Shown here: piece after piece, positions 7,109 through 9,285 of the stretch
How the letters are laid out: every line of letters begins with the position of its first letter
Position numbering within the stretch: position 1 is the first letter of the stretch
Assembly: GCA_002293365.1 (NCBI GenBank)
Contig: DBDD01000110.1
Coordinates: 1 to 9,285, forward strand
DNA from: Christensenella sp. UBA941
GTDB lineage: Bacteria > Bacillota > Clostridia > Christensenellales > UBA941
DNA length: 9,285 nt
Reading direction: 5' to 3'
Program-made: the position numbers and the translations under genes
Notes under the pieces: generated by a model
What the model saw: only the letters and a program-made list of their open reading frames with translations
What the model was told of the DNA's origin: nothing
The model's database searches: none

Positions 7109-7243
7109 TTATTTAAAGATCATCATCATTCCTGTATAATACTGCCGTCCATAATGTGTGATGGTATAGCTTGCCCCACGCGATGGACGCGCCCCTGAAT
7201 TGTGGCGCGTTAATTCATCGGACATAGCTAAATCAGGCGGCAC
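7109..7243 (-). CDS. Possible small protein (44 or 38 aa), low confidence
   Basis: A minus-strand frame opens at GTG 7243, with AGGA eight bases upstream, or at ATG 7225 with no ribosome binding site, and stops with TAA at 7111-7109. The peptide includes RPSRGASYTITHYG and then RQYYTGMMMIFK. Its alternating polar and aromatic residues look more protein-like than most chance frames, and such short basic products occur on mobile elements. I do not recognise it. The GC-rich hairpin at 7181-7220 lies within it, so the apparent coding signal could be a by-product of that structure, or the reverse. It could also be the end of a broken gene. Confidence 0.22.
   Translation of the reverse strand: MPPDLAMSDELTRHNSGARPSRGASYTITHYGRQYYTGMMMIFK
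7181..7220. repeat. GC-rich stem-loop
   Basis: ACGCGCC (7187-7193) pairs exactly with GGCGCGT (7204-7210) around a 10-base loop, and the outer arms CGATG (7181-7185) and CATCG (7216-7220) can pair beyond an internal loop. A competing pairing is TGAATT (7196-7201) with AATTCA (7212-7217). There is no T-run after it on either side, so it is not a standard terminator. Confidence 0.45.
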
Positions 7244-7294
7244 GGTTTCAATCCTGTCGCCAAATGTTCAGGGCTGTCTAAATTATACATTGCC

Positions 7295-7327
7295 TCGGCG
7301 CTACTGTCCTATCTGGTAGAATGCCGA
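7295..7327. repeat. Two-step stem-loop
   Basis: TCGGC (7295-7299) pairs with GCCGA (7323-7327), and inside it CTAC (7301-7304) pairs with GTAG (7316-7319), leaving an 11-base loop. It lies just upstream of a TATAAT at 7339-7344. Confidence 0.35.
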
Positions 7328-7338
7328 TAAGCGTTGCG

Positions 7339-7344
7339 TATAAT
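7339..7344 (+). promoter_or_regulatory. Possible -10 before the hairpin array
   Basis: A perfect TATAAT would start transcription near 7351, immediately before the tandem hairpins. No good -35 is visible; a TG lies three bases further upstream than the usual extended -10 allows for a perfect match. Weak on its own, of interest because of what follows. Confidence 0.3.
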
Positions 7345-7360
7345 CCTGATGTTCCATACT

Positions 7361-7471
7361 TAATTATATAAGTTTTTATGCGACTTATAGAGCCGCTAAT
7401 TACTTATATAATTTTGTGCGACTTTTTAGAGTCGTAAACTATAAATTTTTTATGCAACTTATAAAGTTGCA
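7361..7471. repeat. Three tandem hairpin units, period 36-38 bp
   Basis: Three related units follow one another, each an AT-rich stretch and then a short stem-loop. Stem 1 is GCGACT/AGCCGC (7380-7396, one A-C mismatch), stem 2 is GCGACT/AGTCGT (7418-7435, closing G-T wobble), and stem 3 is TGCAACTT/AAGTTGCA (7453-7471, perfect 8 bp). The stems begin 38 and 36 bases apart. Units 1 and 2 also share TTATATAA ahead of the stem (7364-7371 and 7404-7411). The third stem differs from the consensus by a paired change, G to A on one arm and C to T on the other, which keeps pairing. The unit is too short for CRISPR repeat plus spacer. It may be a structured RNA, a protein-binding array or an origin-like element. 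Confidence 0.65.
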
Positions 7472-7519
7472 GGTTGAATTTTGCTATGACTTTAACCTCA
7501 TAGTATGGTTCATTGAACC
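7471..7519. repeat. Overlapping hairpins after the tandem array
   Basis: CTATGA (7484-7489) pairs with TCATAG (7498-7503), and GGTTC (7507-7511) pairs with GAACC (7515-7519) around a 3-base loop. An alternative longer-range stem is AGGTTGAA (7471-7478) with TTTAACCT (7491-7498), eight pairs including one G-T. The first and the alternative stems cannot form together, so the region could switch between two folds. Confidence 0.45.
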
Positions 7520-7578
7520 TTGGAAAATTAATAATTGACAAATATGTTTTGTTACAGCGTTTTGTTCTGTGCGTAGTT

Positions 7579-7608
7579 TTGACTGTACGTACAGCTTATT
7601 TCCTATAC
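7579..7608 (+). promoter_or_regulatory. Promoter with embedded 12-bp palindrome
   Basis: TTGACT (7579-7584) is followed after 18 bases by CTATAC (7603-7608), a plausible promoter facing the DUF3987 gene. The perfect palindrome CTGTACGTACAG (7583-7594) overlaps the -35 and the spacer, where a dimeric repressor would block the polymerase. If used, the transcript would have a leader of about 415 bases. A perfect TTGACA at 7535-7540 lacks a matching -10. Confidence 0.4.
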
Positions 7609-8030
7609 CCAAAAACAGTCCGAACGCATCTTAGGCAGGTAGAAGGCGATTTAGGACATGGATAATTACGCACTTTCTCCTAGTGCAAATGCAGATAGAA
7701 CTTAGATTAATGCTCGCCATCATGATCGCACAGGCTAACAAAACGCATGTTTCCAGAAGAGATAGGTTCGTTTTGCGGTCGAACAATTGCACATGGAGCA
7801 AGGAAGATGCTCTCAGTTTGGGCGTTTTCTTTTCGAGACCGCGAGGACGATCTAATATTGATCAGTGAGGTTCACTATGAAATGGCTCACGCCTACGTAG
7901 GTACACGCTATGTTTTCTGTTGCTCACGCCCGCCTAGCGAGGCAGTGATTTATTCCTACATCATTATATAGGGTCAGTCAATGCGACTTACGCAAAATTC
8001 AGCAGTCTGGCCAAAAAGAAAGGAATACCC

Positions 8031-9194
8031 ATGCAAAATCAACTAATCGAAAAGCCATCCAACATGTCCGATATGTCTGAGAATATCTGTGATCCGACGA
8101 ACATAAGGCATCATGAATTGATTTCTAATTTACAAAATATACAGCCTTGGCACAAACCCGTCCCCCTATATTCGGATCACCTGCCAGAGTTCCCAATGGA
8201 CGCGTTGCCTGAAGTATTCGCAGAATACGCAAAAGAGCTCTCAACTTATACGCTGATGCCGTCGAGTATTGTCGGATGGTCACTGCTGAACATACTGGTT
8301 ATGGTATTTGGTAATCGATATAGGATTGAAGCAATTCCGGAAAGATGTGAAAATGAACCGCTCCTGCTATATCCTAACGCCCTCACACCGTCCAGCGAGA
8401 TGAAGAACGCTGTGCTTGGCGCTGTAGTTACTCCATTGTATGAGTACCTTTTAGAAAAAAAGCACGCCCATGGAATCGTCATGGATTACAAAGCCTTAGA
8501 AGATGAACTTGTCTACATGAATTACGGTTTTGAGGATGATTACCATGAAACCATGTGGTCGTTCATTGGCGATGATGGCAGCGGGACGATAGAATTAAGC
8601 CCAGAAGCCCTAGAGCGCCATTTACAATATGCTACTGAAGTTAAGGCTCAGATGTCGGACAAATTTGGCCAGATGCCGGATTGGAGTTGTATGTTTGCCG
8701 GAGCTCTGTTGCGGATAACAGGACTGCTCCATTGCGCAAGACAAGAAATGCCCGCAGAAACGCTCGTCGATCTTGAAACCCTTGAACGGGCAATACAAAT
8801 CGCCGATGGTCTAAGAATCCATCCGCAGGCAGTTTATCAGATCATAGGCTTGAGCGATGTTGTCGAGAACGCAATGTTTCTTTGGAAACGCTTAATCAAT
8901 GATGCTGATATGTGGGAAATCAGCAAGGAAGGCTTGTTTAAACTGTGCAAAGGAAAGTTCAACGCGGTAAATGATATGGAGCCAGCTTTGCGCTATTTGA
9001 CTGAGATGAAATACATTCAGGTGCATATGGTTACGACAGGCGGTCGGCCAAACGTTATAATAAGCAAAAACTTATTGGTTGGGGAAGCGTATTCTTGCGA
9101 AAATAATAATGACTCGCAATTTGTTTCGCAGCAAGGTTGTTCGACAGAACTACATAATAAAGGTAATCTGCCTCTCGGGGAGGAGCAACAATGA
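8031..9194 (+). CDS. DUF3987-family protein, shortened, degenerate P-loop
   Basis: The 387-residue protein resembles the DUF3987 family, found with phage and mobile-element replication genes. The N-terminal part matches the family pattern: PVPLYSDHLPEFPMDALP near 43-60, helices around 65-95, and the place of the P-loop at about 117-126. There the sequence is ALTPSSEMKN: Lys125 remains but the usual Gly and final Ser/Thr are lost. The middle of the family, expected to hold the Walker B Asp-Glu, seems absent. The chain passes in about 40 residues to the C-terminal part: IELSPEALERHLQYA near 187-201, ALLRITGLLHCAR near 225-237, and a winged-helix-like end with a GGRPNVIIS strand. ATP hydrolysis is doubtful. 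ATG 8031 follows AAAGGA by six bases. The stop overlaps the next start (ATGA), indicating an operon. Confidence 0.68.
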   Translation: MQNQLIEKPSNMSDMSENICDPTNIRHHELISNLQNIQPWHKPVPLYSDHLPEFPMDALPEVFAEYAKELSTYTLMPSSIVGWSLLNILVMVFGNRYRIEAIPERCENEPLLLYPNALTPSSEMKNAVLGAVVTPLYEYLLEKKHAHGIVMDYKALEDELVYMNYGFEDDYHETMWSFIGDDGSGTIELSPEALERHLQYATEVKAQMSDKFGQMPDWSCMFAGALLRITGLLHCARQEMPAETLVDLETLERAIQIADGLRIHPQAVYQIIGLSDVVENAMFLWKRLINDADMWEISKEGLFKLCKGKFNAVNDMEPALRYLTEMKYIQVHMVTTGGRPNVIISKNLLVGEAYSCENNNDSQFVSQQGCSTELHNKGNLPLGEEQQ

Positions 9195-9285
9195 GCTGGC
9201 GAGAGAAATACCCTCCCGAACTGATGGACGGCAGAGAGATGGCCGAGGGATCGTTTGTTTTCGGCCTATGGAAAAGCCCGGAGCT
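9191..9285 (+). CDS. Unidentified protein, N-terminus only (partial)
   Basis: An ATG at 9191 overlaps the TGA of the DUF3987 gene (ATGA) and follows AGGAG by about six bases, so translation is well supported. Only 31 complete codons are inside the window. The peptide starts MSWREKYPPELMDGREMAEG and continues with SFVFGLWKSPEL, where the aromatic-rich FVFGLWKSPEL run recalls the start of phage-type DnaB-like helicases, but 31 residues are too few for a safe call. Its position directly after a DUF3987 gene fits a replication module on a mobile element. Confidence 0.6.
   Translation, partial: MSWREKYPPELMDGREMAEGSFVFGLWKSPE

Larger units (their letters stand above)
7000..8030. other. Gene-poor, AT-rich structured region
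   Basis: About 1 kb separates the VWA gene from the DUF3987 gene. It is visibly AT-richer than the preceding operon and has no convincing gene. It holds a GC-rich hairpin, a second hairpin, a perfect TATAAT, three tandem hairpin units, two further hairpins, a promoter with an embedded palindrome, and a 10-bp palindrome CCTACGTAGG at 7892-7901. A frame at 7747-7971 (74 codons) lacks a ribosome binding site and resembles nothing I know. No clear rho-independent terminator follows the VWA gene. Confidence 0.6.

Noticed and set aside
7000..7140. Rho-independent terminator after the VWA gene
   Set aside because: No GC-rich stem followed by a T-run could be found in this stretch.
7361..7471. CRISPR-like repeat array
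   Set aside because: Three units of 36-38 bp include both repeat and variable parts, the similarity between units continues in the AT-rich parts, and there are no cas genes or true spacers.
7683..7971. Two overlapping small frames of 61 and 74 codons
   Set aside because: Neither has a ribosome binding site, the proteins resemble nothing I know, and they lie in different frames of an AT-rich leader region.

Overview
The window looks like part of a bacterial chromosome or genomic island from a Clostridia-type Firmicute. The grounds are inference: strong Firmicute-style Shine-Dalgarno sequences, an RtcB opening typical of Firmicutes, an ArsC-family C-terminus of the kind common in Clostridia, and a DUF3987-type replication gene. 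No rRNA, tRNA, CRISPR array, integrase or complete insertion sequence was seen.

Layout. (1) 1-100: the C-terminal end of an ArsC-family protein on the + strand. (2) 60-1254, minus strand: a zeta-toxin-like P-loop kinase (60-632) preceded by a class I SAM methyltransferase (694-1254). The kinase tail overlaps the arsC end convergently. (3) 1255-1376: a divergent control region with a good minus-strand promoter and a spaced 8-bp inverted repeat. (4) 1377-1922: a TetR-family regulator, probably controlling the divergent methyltransferase and itself. (5) 1961-3067: a complete RtcB 3'-phosphate RNA ligase with its key residues and a possibly leaderless start. (6) 3147-3971: a more AT-rich gene joining a DUF7662-like N-terminus to a GIY-YIG-like nuclease domain. 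(7) 4154-6999: a tightly coupled pair (TAATG overlap), a MoxR-family AAA+ ATPase and a 597-residue protein with two metallopeptidase-like (DUF2201) copies and a C-terminal VWA domain. (8) 7000-8030: about 1 kb without a convincing gene but full of hairpins, palindromes and promoter-like motifs. (9) 8031-9285: a shortened DUF3987 protein with a degenerate P-loop, followed with ATGA overlap by the start of another gene that runs off the window.

How the parts may work together. MoxR ATPases and VWA proteins are known to form chaperone-like pairs; here the VWA partner also carries an apparently active HExxH metallopeptidase unit and a copy that has lost the catalytic Glu. They lie downstream, in the same direction, of an RNA ligase and a putative nuclease. 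This suggests, as inference only, an RNA repair, stress or conflict island. From about 7000 the sequence becomes AT-richer and the genes look replication-related, so a mobile element may begin there. Its leader holds three tandem 36-38 bp units, each with a short hairpin, and the third carries a compensatory base change.
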